Positions 32,522 through 41,133 of a stretch of DNA of 64,000 nucleotides are shown piece by piece (the stretch's first letter is position 1; each line of letters opens with the position of its first letter). The DNA comes from Amycolatopsis lurida (GTDB lineage: Bacteria > Actinomycetota > Actinomycetes > Mycobacteriales > Pseudonocardiaceae). The DNA lies in the NCBI RefSeq assembly GCF_900105055.1, contig NZ_FNTA01000004.1:4123501-4187500 (forward strand). The letters run 5' to 3'. Made by a program: the position numbers and the translations under genes. The notes under the pieces were generated by a model. It saw nothing but the letters and a program-made list of their open reading frames with translations, was not told where the DNA came from and made no database searches.

Positions 32522-33865
32522 CTACTCGCCGATCACCGGCGGTGCGGTGAGTTCGTCGGTTCCGAAGATCTCGTTGGGATCGTCGCCGACGAGGAATTTG
32601 GAGCTGCGCTCCTCGTCCTCGGCGCCCTTGCCCCTGGCGCCACCGGCCCCCATACCGCCCATGCCGCCCATCATTCCACCGGCGCCACGGCCCGCTCCGG
32701 CTCCGGCTCCGGCACCGGCCGCGCCGCCGCCCATCCCCGCGCCGCCCATCGCGCCCGCGTTGCCGGGCAGGGCCGCGCCGCTCCCGGCACCGGGACCGAA
32801 CCCGGGGCCGAAGCCACCGTCCGGGCCGAAGCCGCCCGCGCCGGGGATGTCGGTGCCGCCGAAGCCGCCGCCACCGCCTCCGCCACCACCCGGGCCGAAG
32901 CCGCCGGCACCGGGGATCTTCGGCGGGGTGTAGCCGGACGCGTTCGTCCCGTCGTCCCAGGACGGCGGCTTGTAGTTGCTGCCGGGGATGTTCGGGTTGT
33001 ACTGCCCGCCGGGCAGGTTCGAGCCCGGCAGATTCGACCCGGGAAGATTCGAGCCCGGCAGGTTGCTGCCCGGCAGGTTCGAGCCCGGCGTGCCGATACC
33101 CGGCATGTTCGACCCCGGCGTGCCGATCCCGGGCATGTTCGAACCGGGGATGCTCGGCATCGAACCGGGCGGCGTCGAGATGCCCGGCATGCCGTTGTGC
33201 CCGTTCCGGTCGCCCTGACCGTTCCCGTTGCCGTCCTTGTCCTTGCCCTTACCGTCGCCGCCGTTGACGTCGACGTTCGTGTTCTGCCCCTCCATCTTGC
33301 TGTAGGTGGGCAGCTTCTTGCCGTTCTCGGAACTGGCCTTGAAGTACTCGTTGAACGCGTCGACGTTCGCTTGACCCTTGTCGTTGTAGTCCCGGATCGC
33401 GCGGTCGGTGTCGGTGGTCCACGGGGTGATGGAGTTGAGCAGGTTGTTCTTCGGCGGGTCCTTCGGGACCTGCTGCACCTTCGCCTTCACCGTGGTGAAA
33501 GCGGTGTTCTGCTCGCCGAGGTACTTGTCGGAGTCCACCAGCTTCTTGCCGGAGTCCTCCATCCAGGCTCGCAGGGGATGCGCGCCGGACTGTTGCGCGG
33601 CTTCGGCGCTCTTGCCGGTCCAGGCGGCGTCCATCTCCTTCGACAGGTTGTCGATGGTGGTCAGTCGCTCCTGGTAACCGGCCTTGAGCCGGGTCGCCGC
33701 GGCCTGGCCCTCTTGGATCGACCCGGTGCCCGGACCGGTGACGATCTTCTCCCAGATGTGGTAGCAGTCGATCTTGCGATCGCCGCCCGACGCTTCGAAG
33801 TCGCCGGATTTCGTGGTCGCCAGGTTGTAGGCCGAGTACCCGGCGATGATCGGCAGCAGGAACAC
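32522..33865 (-). CDS. PPE/WXG-like ESX substrate with Gly/Pro repeat region
   Basis: 447 residues, GTG at 33865 with GAAGGAGG 8 nt upstream. The helical N-terminal half (about 1-200) contains MDAAWTGKSAEAAQQSGAHPL, a WXG turn in a long hairpin as in PPE-like actinobacterial proteins. The second half is low-complexity: tandem PGSNLPGSN units, long Gly runs and Met/Gly/Ala repeats. The conserved terminus is DDPNEIFGTDELTAPPVIGE, seen in this family. Probably exported by an ESX machine with the WXG-like partner and EspG. Confidence 0.8.
   Translation of the reverse strand: MFLLPIIAGYSAYNLATTKSGDFEASGGDRKIDCYHIWEKIVTGPGTGSIQEGQAAATRLKAGYQERLTTIDNLSKEMDAAWTGKSAEAAQQSGAHPLRAWMEDSGKKLVDSDKYLGEQNTAFTTVKAKVQQVPKDPPKNNLLNSITPWTTDTDRAIRDYNDKGQANVDAFNEYFKASSENGKKLPTYSKMEGQNTNVDVNGGDGKGKDKDGNGNGQGDRNGHNGMPGISTPPGSMPSIPGSNMPGIGTPGSNMPGIGTPGSNLPGSNLPGSNLPGSNLPGSNLPGGQYNPNIPGSNYKPPSWDDGTNASGYTPPKIPGAGGFGPGGGGGGGGGFGGTDIPGAGGFGPDGGFGPGFGPGAGSGAALPGNAGAMGGAGMGGGAAGAGAGAGAGRGAGGMMGGMGGMGAGGARGKGAEDEERSSKFLVGDDPNEIFGTDELTAPPVIGE
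33010..33150 (-). repeat. 15-bp coding repeats (GSNLP/GSNMPGIGTP units)
   Basis: Tandem 15-bp units encode PGSNL five times after two longer PGSNMPGIGT units. They lie in the low-complexity part of the PPE-like protein. High DNA identity implies slippage. Confidence 0.8.
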
Positions 33866-33868
33866 GCG

Positions 33869-34468
33869 TCAGCCCTCCTTCAACGTCTCGATCATCGCTT
33901 CCCCCACTTTGAGCGCGACGGGGCACGGATCACTCGCGCCCGGTCCGTTGTCGTACTGCACCAGGATGTTCACGGCCAGCTGGTCGGTCACGCCGACGAA
34001 GAGGCCGCATTTGCCCTTGTTCCGGGCATCGAGCGACGCGGCGTACACCGCCGGGTAGCCGCCGACCTCGGTCGGCTCGAAGTACTCGTTGTTGGCCTTC
34101 GTGTCGTAGACGTCGCTCAGGCCGTTCTTGTTCGCGAGCACCGGGCTGATGTCGATCTGGTTCAGCCGGTCGTCGGCGGCGAAGAGCGTGCAGCCTTGGC
34201 CCACGCTCGTGGTCCCACGCTCACCTTCGCCGAGCCCGAGCTCGGTTCGCTTCGCCGCGGAAAGCGCGGAGCAGGCGTCGCTCTCGATCGCCGAGGTCTT
34301 CAGGGGATTCGACACCTTGGGTGCGGAGCCGGACGAGCCGCTCGACGCACTGGAGGAATCGGCCCCGGTCGTGAAGGACGGCCCGGACGAGGCCGTGCCG
34401 TTCTTGGGGCTCGAACAGCCGGCGACCAGCGCGCCCGCGGCGAGGAGGAGAACGAGGGAACGTCGCAT
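33869..34468 (-). CDS. DUF3558 lipoprotein
   Basis: 199 residues from ATG 34468, which overlaps the previous stop (TGATG). The lipoprotein signal MRRSLVLLLAAGALVAGC puts the lipid-bearing Cys at 18. A Ser/Gly/Thr linker and the DUF3558 domain follow, with conserved Cys (SDACSALS, GQGCTLF, NKGKCGLFVG, ASDPCPVALKVGEAM). DUF3558 lipoproteins commonly accompany ESX-type genes in Pseudonocardiales. Acts outside the membrane; function unknown. Confidence 0.85.
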   Translation of the reverse strand: MRRSLVLLLAAGALVAGCSSPKNGTASSGPSFTTGADSSSASSGSSGSAPKVSNPLKTSAIESDACSALSAAKRTELGLGEGERGTTSVGQGCTLFAADDRLNQIDISPVLANKNGLSDVYDTKANNEYFEPTEVGGYPAVYAASLDARNKGKCGLFVGVTDQLAVNILVQYDNGPGASDPCPVALKVGEAMIETLKEG

Positions 34469-34869
34469 CACACGGCCTTGTGCTTGTTGAGCGAAGCCTG
34501 GGTCTCGGCCTCGTTCGTGGTGATCTTCTGCTTGGCGGCGGTCAGCTGGTCGATGTAGTTCTTGACGTAGTCCTGCATCTTCTGGTTCTGCTCCAGGAAC
34601 GCCTTGCCCGACGGGTTCGCCAGCTTCTCCCAGTCACCGCTCGCGAACTCCTTGCCGGGCGCCTTGACGTTCGCCATCAGGTTCGCGTCGCGGTAGTCCT
34701 TCTTGAGCTCGGCCTGCAGATCCGTCCACTTCTTGATGATGCCGTCGATCTTGTCCTTGTCGAAGGTGAACCCGCCACCTCCGGCCGCCGCCGGCTTGTC
34801 GGGGTTGGCCGGCGCGGACACCGTGACCTTCTGCTGCCGGTTTTCCTCGGCGTTGCTGTCGTAACCCAT
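34468..34869 (-). CDS. WXG100-like helical protein, ESX-associated
   Basis: 133 residues from ATG 34869. After a disordered, Gly-rich start (PAAAGGGGF) it is predicted all-helical: DKDKIDGIIKKWTDLQAELKKDY, then FLEQNQKMQDYVKNYIDQLTAAKQKI. The turn contains SGDWEKLANPSG in place of a strict WXG. First gene of the ESX-associated operon, read after rplI but beyond the rplI terminator. Likely the secretion partner of the PPE-like protein. Confidence 0.72.
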   Translation of the reverse strand: MGYDSNAEENRQQKVTVSAPANPDKPAAAGGGGFTFDKDKIDGIIKKWTDLQAELKKDYRDANLMANVKAPGKEFASGDWEKLANPSGKAFLEQNQKMQDYVKNYIDQLTAAKQKITTNEAETQASLNKHKAV

Positions 34870-34958
34870 TGGTTCCAGATCCCCTTTTGAGTCCCCGTGC
34901 CTCGACGTCGAGTCAATCCTAAGACGTGTCCCGGCCGAGTGGGGTTCCGCGTAAAACA

Positions 34959-34997
34959 AAGGGCGGGACCTCTCCGAGATGGAGACGTCCCGCCCTT
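34959..34997 (-). terminator. rplI operon terminator
   Basis: AAGGGCGGGAC/GTCCCGCCCTT (34959-34969/34987-34997) with an inner TCTCC/GGAGA stem. On the minus strand it is followed by TTTGTTTTA. This separates the ribosomal operon from the ESX-associated genes. Confidence 0.85.
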
Positions 34998-35010
34998 CGG
35001 CGTAGCGGTG

Positions 35011-35466
35011 TTACTTGGCTTTGACCTCGAGCCGCACGTCGACGCGGACGTCGGGGTGCAGACGGGCGCCGACCGAGTGCTTGCCCACGGTCTTGATGTG
35101 GTCCTTCAGCTCGATGACGCGCTTGTCGAGCAGCGGGCCACCCGCGGCCTTGATCGCGTCCACGATCTCGGCGGTGGTGATCGAACCGAAGAGCTTCTTC
35201 GAGCCCTCGGCCGCCTTGCCGCTCAGCTGGATGGCGCCGAGGCCCTCCAGGGTCGCCTTGATCTCCTTGGCGTGGTCGAGGTCGCGGATGCGACGGCTCT
35301 CCTGCGCCCGCTTGATCGTGCGCACGTTCTTCTCCGCGCCCTTGGTGGCCACGATGGCGTAGCCGCGGGGGAGCAGGTAGTTGCGTGCGTAGCCGTCCTT
35401 GACCTCGACGATGTCGCCGGGCCCACCGAGGTTGGCGACGTCGGTGGTGAGAATGATCTTCGCCAT
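35011..35466 (-). CDS. rplI: 50S ribosomal protein L9 (bL9)
   Basis: 151 residues, normal length. N-terminal rRNA-binding domain MAKIILTTDVANLGGPGDIVEVKDGYARNYLLPRGYA, then the long connecting helix and C-terminal domain ending RLHPDVRVDVRLEVKAK. Last gene of rpsF-ssb-rpsR-rplI, followed by a terminator. Equivalent to Rv0056. Confidence 0.97.
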   Translation of the reverse strand: MAKIILTTDVANLGGPGDIVEVKDGYARNYLLPRGYAIVATKGAEKNVRTIKRAQESRRIRDLDHAKEIKATLEGLGAIQLSGKAAEGSKKLFGSITTAEIVDAIKAAGGPLLDKRVIELKDHIKTVGKHSVGARLHPDVRVDVRLEVKAK

Positions 35467-35478
35467 TGACGTGCCTCC

Positions 35479-35727
35479 TTAGCGTGCGGTCGAGGTGTAG
35501 GGCAGCAGCGCCATTTCGCGGGAGTTCTTGACCGCGATGGCGATGTCACGCTGGTGCTGGCTGCAGTTGCCGGTCACGCGACGGGCACGGATCTTCCCGC
35601 GGTCGGAGATGTACTTCCGAAGCAGGTTGGTGTCCTTGTAGTCGATGTTCTCCGGGCGGCCCTTCTTCTCGGCCTTGCAGAACACGCAGACCTTCTTCTT
35701 GGGCTTGCGGATGGGTGGCTTGGCCAC
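35479..35727 (-). CDS. rpsR: 30S ribosomal protein S18 (bS18), zinc-binding (C+) form
   Basis: 82 residues, GTG start. Core motif YKDTNLLRKYISDRGKIRARRVTG. It retains CVFC near the N-terminus and a further NCSQHQRD, the ligands of the zinc form, rather than the cysteine-free zinc-sparing paralogue found elsewhere in many actinobacteria. Twelve bp before rplI. Confidence 0.97.
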   Translation of the reverse strand: MAKPPIRKPKKKVCVFCKAEKKGRPENIDYKDTNLLRKYISDRGKIRARRVTGNCSQHQRDIAIAVKNSREMALLPYTSTAR

Positions 35728-35804
35728 GGTATTTCTCCTGGATTTCTACGTAGTGGTTGTCTCGAGGCGTCTCGCGGAGCTTTCGCCCGCGGCGGAGCGC
35801 CTGA

Positions 35805-36311
35805 TCAGAAGGGCGGCTCGTCGGAGAAACCGCCGCCACCGCCGCCACCGGCGGGCGGGGCGGAACCCCACGGGTCGTCGGCGGGCGGGCCGGACTGGCC
35901 GCCACCGCCGCCACCGAAGCCGCCGCCTCCACCGCCACCGGTGCCACGGCTGACCTTGTTCACCTTGGCGGTGGCGTAGCGCAGCGACGGGCCGATCTCA
36001 TCGACCTCGAGCTCGACGACGGTGCGCTTCTCGCCTTCCTTGGTCTCGAAAGACCGCTGCTTGAGGCGCCCCTGCACGACGACACGCGCGCCACGCGTCA
36101 GCGACTCGGCGACGTTCTCGGCCGCCTGACGCCAGATGTTGCAGCGCAGGAACAGGGCCTCGCCGTCCTTCCACTCACCGGACTGACGGTCCAGCGTGCG
36201 CGGGGTGGACGCGACCGTGAAGTTCGCGACCGCCGCACCGGAAGGGGTGAAGCGAAGCTCCGGGTCGGACGTGAGGTTGCCGATCACCGTGATGACGGTG
36301 TCTCCAGCCAT
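35805..36311 (-). CDS. ssb: Single-stranded DNA-binding protein
   Basis: 168 residues. OB fold (about 1-110) beginning MAGDTVITVIGNLTSDPELRFTPSG, with WRQAAENVAESLTRGARVVVQGRLKQRSFE. Then a Gly-rich linker and the acidic tip FSDEPPF that recruits partner proteins. Essential for replication and repair, placed between rpsF and rpsR as in other actinobacteria (Rv0054). Confidence 0.97.
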   Translation of the reverse strand: MAGDTVITVIGNLTSDPELRFTPSGAAVANFTVASTPRTLDRQSGEWKDGEALFLRCNIWRQAAENVAESLTRGARVVVQGRLKQRSFETKEGEKRTVVELEVDEIGPSLRYATAKVNKVSRGTGGGGGGGFGGGGGGQSGPPADDPWGSAPPAGGGGGGGFSDEPPF

Positions 36312-36328
36312 CGGGAAAGTCCTTCGGC

Positions 36329-36649
36329 TCAGGCCTTGGCGGCGGCGGTCGCGGCGCGCTTGATCTCGCGGCGCATGACCTTGGTGCGGAGCACGGTCTC
36401 CTGCAGCGAGAGCTGACGGTCCAGCTCCTTGACCGCTTCCGAAGTCGAGTTCAGGTCGAGGAGCGCGTAGATGCCCTCGGCGTGCTTCTTGATCTCGTAG
36501 GACAGCCGGCGACGGCCCCAGACGTCGACCTTCTCGACGCTTCCGCCCGAAGTGCGGATCACGTTGAGGAAGTTGTCCAGGGTCGGGGCCACCGTACGCT
36601 CGTCGAGCGTGGGGTCCAGGATGACCATTACCTCGTAATGGCGTGACAC
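36329..36649 (-). CDS. rpsF: 30S ribosomal protein S6 (bS6)
   Basis: 106 residues. GTG 36649 (MSRHYEVMVILDPTLDE) is preferred because AGGAGG lies 9 nt upstream; GTG 36655 would leave only 3 nt. Ferredoxin-like fold with RRRLSYEIKKHAEGIYALLDL, binding 16S rRNA with S18. First gene of the block; equivalent to Rv0053. Confidence 0.95.
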   Translation of the reverse strand: MSRHYEVMVILDPTLDERTVAPTLDNFLNVIRTSGGSVEKVDVWGRRRLSYEIKKHAEGIYALLDLNSTSEAVKELDRQLSLQETVLRTKVMRREIKRAATAAAKA

Positions 36650-36727
36650 AACCACTCACCTCCTATGGGCTCGCGGCCACGGACTGTCCGTGGCAGGAGG
36701 GTTTGTCCAGGTAAGCGTACCTGGCGG

Positions 36728-37615
36728 TCAGGAGACGCGGCGCAGGACCCAGGTGCGGACCAGCGCGGCGGTCACGCCGGCGAGCACGAGCACCGCGAGC
36801 AGCATCGGCAGCTGGACGTCGCCGCCGGGCAGGCCGTCGGTCGCGAGCGCTTCGGCGTTGCCCGCGTTGCGGACGTCGGGGCCACCCTGTCCGGACTGGC
36901 CGTCGGTGGTGCCGTACTGCGGGGCGCCCTCGCCCGGCAGCGGGCTGTTGGCCGGGTAGCGCACGCCCGGCGCCACCGCGACACCCGGCTGCGCGACCGG
37001 CAGGTTGCCGTAGTCGCGCGGCGGCGCGTAGCCGGTGCCGTTGCTGCCACCGGGGAGCAGGTTCGTGTTCGACGGAGCGCCGTGGGTGCTGCCGCCGGTG
37101 CCGCCCTGCTGCGGGGCTGTGGTGCCCGGGGTCGGCAGGGCCGGGGCGACGTAGTTCGTCGCGACCGTCGTCAGGCCGCAGCTGCCGGCGACCTTGTGCT
37201 CGATGGAACTCAGCGTCTTTTCGGGGTTCAGCCCGAGGCCCCAGGACTTGGTGTCCTTGACCGCCTGGCGCACGGCCGCGCCGATCGCCTTGCCGTCGAC
37301 CGAACCGCCCGCGGCGTTCGGCACCGTGCCGACCCTGATGGTGTTGACCTTGGCGATGTCGTTGGCGGCGACGTCGTAGAGGGCCAGCGTGCCCGCTTCC
37401 CGCGCGCCCGCCCGCACCAGTTCCTTGACCGAGGTGCCGGTGATCGCGACGGTGTCGCCCATCCCGCCGTTCACGGTGCCGCTGCACGCGCTCGCCAGCG
37501 TGGTGGCCGCCGAGGCCGTGCCGGCGGTCAGGAGCGCGCCACCGGTGACCATGGTCGCGAGTGCGGTGACGGTGAGCGCCTTGCGGGTGGTCTGCCAGAT
37601 GGTGGTCTTCCGCAC
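36728..37615 (-). CDS. Secreted protein with C-terminal membrane anchor, paralogue 1
   Basis: 295 residues from GTG 37615 (GGAGG 9 nt upstream). Signal peptide ends ASA near residue 35. The N-terminal domain of about 110 residues has two Cys (ASACSGTV, AGSCGLTT). A Gly/Pro/Thr linker carries GYAPPRDYGNLPVAQPG and GVRYPANSPLPGEGAPQYG. The C-terminal helix LPMLLAVLVLAGVTAALVRTWVLRR ends in Arg. Topology: outside domain tethered by a C-terminal TM segment. Clearly related in its second half to the next gene upstream (37717-38604). Function unknown. Confidence 0.75.
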   Translation of the reverse strand: MRKTTIWQTTRKALTVTALATMVTGGALLTAGTASAATTLASACSGTVNGGMGDTVAITGTSVKELVRAGAREAGTLALYDVAANDIAKVNTIRVGTVPNAAGGSVDGKAIGAAVRQAVKDTKSWGLGLNPEKTLSSIEHKVAGSCGLTTVATNYVAPALPTPGTTAPQQGGTGGSTHGAPSNTNLLPGGSNGTGYAPPRDYGNLPVAQPGVAVAPGVRYPANSPLPGEGAPQYGTTDGQSGQGGPDVRNAGNAEALATDGLPGGDVQLPMLLAVLVLAGVTAALVRTWVLRRVS

Positions 37616-37716
37616 GGGGGCGATCCTCCGGGTCGGTGGGGGCGTGTGGCAGTGCATGAGGAATCACTGCAACGGGGATAACGAGGGAGTGACCCGAAAG
37701 ATACTAGGCGGTAGGA

Positions 37717-38604
37717 CTAACTTGTAGCGGCCATTCGGCGGAGGACCCAGGTGCGGACAAGGCCCGCGCTGACTCCGGAGAGTGCCAAAACGGCGATCAG
37801 CAGCGGTAATTTCCCGTCTTGAGTGAATCCGTCGCTCACACTCGGTAGTGCTTCGGCCTGTCCCGCGGTTTGGACGTCCGGGTTGCCGTTCTGGTTTTCG
37901 GTCGTGACGCCGAACTGCGGCGTGTAACCCGGGATCTGACCGCCGTACCGGAGGCCGGGCGACGGGCTGAAGAGACCGGCCGTCGCCATCGGGATGGAGC
38001 TGTAGTCGCGCATCGGGGCGTAGCCCGTGCTGACACCCCACGGCAGGTTGCCGAAGTTCGGGGTGAAGGTGCCGGGCAGCAGCGGGCTGTTCGCGGCCGG
38101 GATGCCACCCGCCGGGCCGCCGCCCTGCGCGGGAGCGCCCGGTCCGCCCGTCTGCGGGCCGCCGCTGCCCGGTGTGCCGGGAGCGGGTTTCCCTGGCTGG
38201 GGCTGGGTTCCAGGAGCGGGCTTGCTGCCGCCGGTCAAGGCTTCGTGGGTGCCGGTGACGGCGCCGTTCAGCGCTTCCGCGGCGGGTTCGCCGACGACCG
38301 GGACCGGCGCGACGACGGTGTTCACCACGGTCACCGTCACCTTGCAGACCGTGCCGAGCAACGCGTTGATCGTGCCCGTGAGCACCCCGGAGACCGGACC
38401 GGCCTGGCCGAGGTTGAGCGGAATGCCGAGCAACGGGGTCTTGCCGAGGATCGTGTCGCCGGTCTTCGCGGTCACCGAGCCGCCGCAGGTGGCGGTCTTG
38501 GTCTCCGCGGCGGCGGCCGTGCCGGGCATGGCGAGGGCGGCCGAGCCCGCGAGAATGAAGGCCGACGCACCCAGGGCGGTCGCCCTCCGTGTCCGTTCGC
38601 GCAT
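37717..38604 (-). CDS. Secreted protein with C-terminal membrane anchor, paralogue 2
   Basis: 295 residues from ATG 38604. Signal peptide MRERTRRATALGASAFILAG... cleaved at AAA. N-terminal domain with two Cys (ATCGGSV, TVCKVTV) and Val-rich VVNTVVAPVPVVGEP. A Pro/Gly linker, then GYAPMRDYSSIPMATAG and PGLRYGGQIPG matching paralogue 1 position by position, and the anchor LPLLIAVLALSGVSAGLVRTWVLRR. Same length and layout as paralogue 1, so a tandem duplication is likely. Function unknown. Confidence 0.75.
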   Translation of the reverse strand: MRERTRRATALGASAFILAGSAALAMPGTAAAAETKTATCGGSVTAKTGDTILGKTPLLGIPLNLGQAGPVSGVLTGTINALLGTVCKVTVTVVNTVVAPVPVVGEPAAEALNGAVTGTHEALTGGSKPAPGTQPQPGKPAPGTPGSGGPQTGGPGAPAQGGGPAGGIPAANSPLLPGTFTPNFGNLPWGVSTGYAPMRDYSSIPMATAGLFSPSPGLRYGGQIPGYTPQFGVTTENQNGNPDVQTAGQAEALPSVSDGFTQDGKLPLLIAVLALSGVSAGLVRTWVLRRMAATS

Positions 38605-38727
38605 GCCTTCGACTCCTCCGTCGTCGGGGTCACCTACCTGCACAACGACGCTAATGGAGACGAGTAACGCCCGCTCACTCGAAGAAGTCAGGCATTCGAG
38701 TGGAAGCGGGCGTCACTATCGGTGAAA

Positions 38728-39531
38728 TCAGGCGGGTTTGCCCCGCAGCCAAGCACGGACCAGAGCCGCCGCGACGACGGCCAGCGCCAGCACCGCGAGC
38801 AGCAGCGGCAGCTTGGCCGGGGCGACCGGCGCCTGGATGGCCTGCGCGTTTCCGGCGTCCTTCTCGTCGACGGTCGGCGGCGGCACCTCGCCGGGGATGA
38901 TCTCGGTGATCACCGGCGCCTGGACGAAGCTGCCGGGGAGCAGCGCCGCGTTGCTGATCAAGCCGGCGATCGAGTCACCGCCGATGCCGGTGGAGGAACC
39001 CGGGCCGGTCTGGACCGGGAGTTCGCTGCCCGGACCACCGGGCTGACCCGGCCCCGGCCCCGGGCCCGGCGTGGGGGGCTTGGGCTCCGGGTTCGGCGGC
39101 TCGGGTTCGGGTTCGGGGTCTGGAATCGGCAGCTCGTCCACGGCACCTTGAGTCAAGGCGCCGACCGCGTTCACCGTGCCCTGCGCGGGTTTGCAGACAC
39201 CCTGCGCGGCGAGGTCGCCCACCGCGTTGTCGGTGAGGCCGGTGGTCTTGACCAGATCGCCGACCGGCAGCGAAAGCAGCGGCTTCCGTCCTTCGGCGGT
39301 CTTGGCCTTCGAGTCCAGGCCGACCGTCAGCGCCTCGGGCGAATTCAGCGGAGCGCCCGCGTCGAGAACGAGTCCGTCGGCGGACTTCCCGTTCTGCAGC
39401 GTGGCGGCGCAGTCGCCGGAAAGGGTCGGATTCGGTTCCTCGGCGGCCGTCGCGGTCATCGGGAACGCGAGTCCGGCCGTGACCGATAGCGCGAATCCCC
39501 AAGCCGTGATCCGCCCGGCAGTCTTCCCCAT
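38728..39531 (-). CDS. Secreted protein with C-terminal membrane anchor, paralogue 3
   Basis: 267 residues from ATG 39531. Signal peptide ends ATAA near 33. Two Cys in the N-terminal domain (GDCAATL, GVCKPAQG). A long Pro/Glu linker (DPEPEPEPPNPEPKPP). The SNAALLPGSFVQAP and EKDAGNAQAIQAP segments correspond to the LLPG and AGxAEAL regions of the other two. Anchor LPLLLAVLALAVVAAALVRAWLRGK. More diverged than the other two but the same family. Function unknown. Confidence 0.73.
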   Translation of the reverse strand: MGKTAGRITAWGFALSVTAGLAFPMTATAAEEPNPTLSGDCAATLQNGKSADGLVLDAGAPLNSPEALTVGLDSKAKTAEGRKPLLSLPVGDLVKTTGLTDNAVGDLAAQGVCKPAQGTVNAVGALTQGAVDELPIPDPEPEPEPPNPEPKPPTPGPGPGPGQPGGPGSELPVQTGPGSSTGIGGDSIAGLISNAALLPGSFVQAPVITEIIPGEVPPPTVDEKDAGNAQAIQAPVAPAKLPLLLAVLALAVVAAALVRAWLRGKPA

Positions 39532-39689
39532 CGAGTTCGTCCTCCGCCCCTCAGGACCCACGCGGTTTAACGGAACGCGCTCACGCTACCCCACGAGCGT
39601 GACGACCTGGCCCGCGCCGGGGCGAAAACCGGCGAGACTCCGCCACCGCCCTCAACGGAGAAGCTTCGCTCCGCGTAGATTCCTCCACC

Positions 39690-40463
39690 ATGAAAATCGG
39701 TGCCCATGTCCGCGACGACGACCCGCTGGCCGCGGTCGCCGAGCGCGAAGCCGAAGTCCTCCAATTCTTCCTTTCCGACCCGCAGGGCTGGAAAGCTCCC
39801 AAACCCCACCCGCACGGTGAGGCGATCAAGGAATCGCCGGTCGAGGTGTTCATCCACTCGCCGTACCTGATCAATGTGGCGTCGATGAACAACCGCATCC
39901 GCATCCCGTCGCGGAAGAACGTCACGCAGCACGCGAACGGCGCCGCCGCGATCGGCGCGAAAGGGCTCGTCGTGCACGGCGGCCACGTCGGTGCGGGCGA
40001 GGACGTCGAAGAAGGTCTCGTCAACTGGCGCAAGCTTTTCGAGCGTGAACAGGAAAAGGGCGGTTTCGCCGTGCCCATCCTGATCGAGAACACCGCGGGC
40101 GGTGACAATGCGATGACCCGCGACCTCGACACGATCGCCCGGCTCTGGGACAAGGTCGGCGAATTCGGCGCGGGCTTCTGTTTCGACACCTGCCACGCGT
40201 ACGCGGCGGGCTGGGACCTGACCGAGGCGGTCAAGAAGGTCAAGGCCATCACCGGCCGGATCGACCTGGTGCACCTCAACAACTCGCGCGACGAGTTCGG
40301 TTCCACCCGGGACCGGCACGCCAACGTCGTCGGCGGTGACGGCACGATCGATCCCGAGGTGCTGGTCGCGGTCGCGGCCGAGGCCGGCGCTCCGGTGGTC
40401 GTCGAGACCCCGGCCGACGGGCAGGCCGCGGACATCGCCTACGTCCGGGAGCGTGTCGCCTGA
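39690..40463 (+). CDS. nfo: Endonuclease IV-type AP endonuclease
   Basis: 257 residues, TIM-barrel. Metal-binding motifs of the Nfo family: IGAHV at the N-terminus, FIHSPYLIN, VVHGGHVG, ILIENTAGG, FCFDTCHAYAAGWD, LVHLNNSRDEFGSTRDRHANVVGG (class signature) and VVETP. Cleaves abasic sites 5' to the lesion in base-excision repair. Compact relative to E. coli Nfo (285 residues). Monocistronic. Confidence 0.9.
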   Translation: MKIGAHVRDDDPLAAVAEREAEVLQFFLSDPQGWKAPKPHPHGEAIKESPVEVFIHSPYLINVASMNNRIRIPSRKNVTQHANGAAAIGAKGLVVHGGHVGAGEDVEEGLVNWRKLFEREQEKGGFAVPILIENTAGGDNAMTRDLDTIARLWDKVGEFGAGFCFDTCHAYAAGWDLTEAVKKVKAITGRIDLVHLNNSRDEFGSTRDRHANVVGGDGTIDPEVLVAVAAEAGAPVVVETPADGQAADIAYVRERVA

Positions 40464-40579
40464 CATCCCGCTCTCGCACCTGGGAGTGAGACCGTTCCCT
40501 CTCCGGCGGGAGGGCCGGGCACGCCGATCGCGAAAGGCTCGACCTCGACCGGGAAACACCCGGTGCTGGAGGGGAAGCC

Positions 40580-41089
40580 ATGAACATCAAGTCGAAGATC
40601 GCCGCGGTCGCCGTGCTCGCCGTCGCGGCGGGAACGCTGGGGGCGACGCAGGCGACGGCGGCTCCGTCGTCCGGTTCGGTCGTGCTCGGATCCGCGGGCG
40701 GACCGCTGACGTTCCCCGGTTTCGAGGGCGATCCGGTGCGGTTCGATTTCGCCGCGTTCGGGGAACCGGGGAAATCGTCGGGCCGGTTCCACGTGAATCA
40801 TCTGACCAAGGACGGGAAGCCGTTCGCCGACTTCGACGGCAAGGTCGACTGCGTCTCGCGTGACGGCGACCTCGCCGTCCTGACCGGCGTGATCGAACGC
40901 GCCGACATCCCCGGCTTCCCGGTGAACCTGGTCGGCCGCCGCGTCGGCTTCTCGGTGCGGGACGTGCCGCGCGGCCACGACCGGATCGGCTGGAGCTGGG
41001 CGTACGGCGGTTTCGAGCAGGACGTCCTGCCCTGTACCGGGCCGGTGCCGTTCTTCGAGACGAGCACGGGCGGCTACCTCGTGCGCTGA
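40580..41089 (+). CDS. Secreted protein of unknown function
   Basis: 169 residues, ATG after GGAGGGGAAGCC. Signal peptide MNIKSKIAAVAVLAVAAGTLG, cleavage at ATAA (about residue 27). The mature part is beta-rich with two Cys (KVDCVSRDG, DVLPCTGPV), probably one disulphide, and has FDFAAFGEPGKSSGRFHVNHL. Resembles small repeat-unit secreted proteins of Pseudonocardiales, with no function assigned. Starts about 115 bp after nfo. Confidence 0.75.
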   Translation: MNIKSKIAAVAVLAVAAGTLGATQATAAPSSGSVVLGSAGGPLTFPGFEGDPVRFDFAAFGEPGKSSGRFHVNHLTKDGKPFADFDGKVDCVSRDGDLAVLTGVIERADIPGFPVNLVGRRVGFSVRDVPRGHDRIGWSWAYGGFEQDVLPCTGPVPFFETSTGGYLVR

Positions 41090-41133
41090 ATCGGCTTGAC
41101 CCTCACGCCACGGGAGGGTCGAACCTGTGCCGC

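Noticed and set aside
33010..33150. CRISPR or mobile repeat in the PPE-like gene
   Set aside because: Period 15 bp in frame and encoding PGSNL units; a coding repeat.
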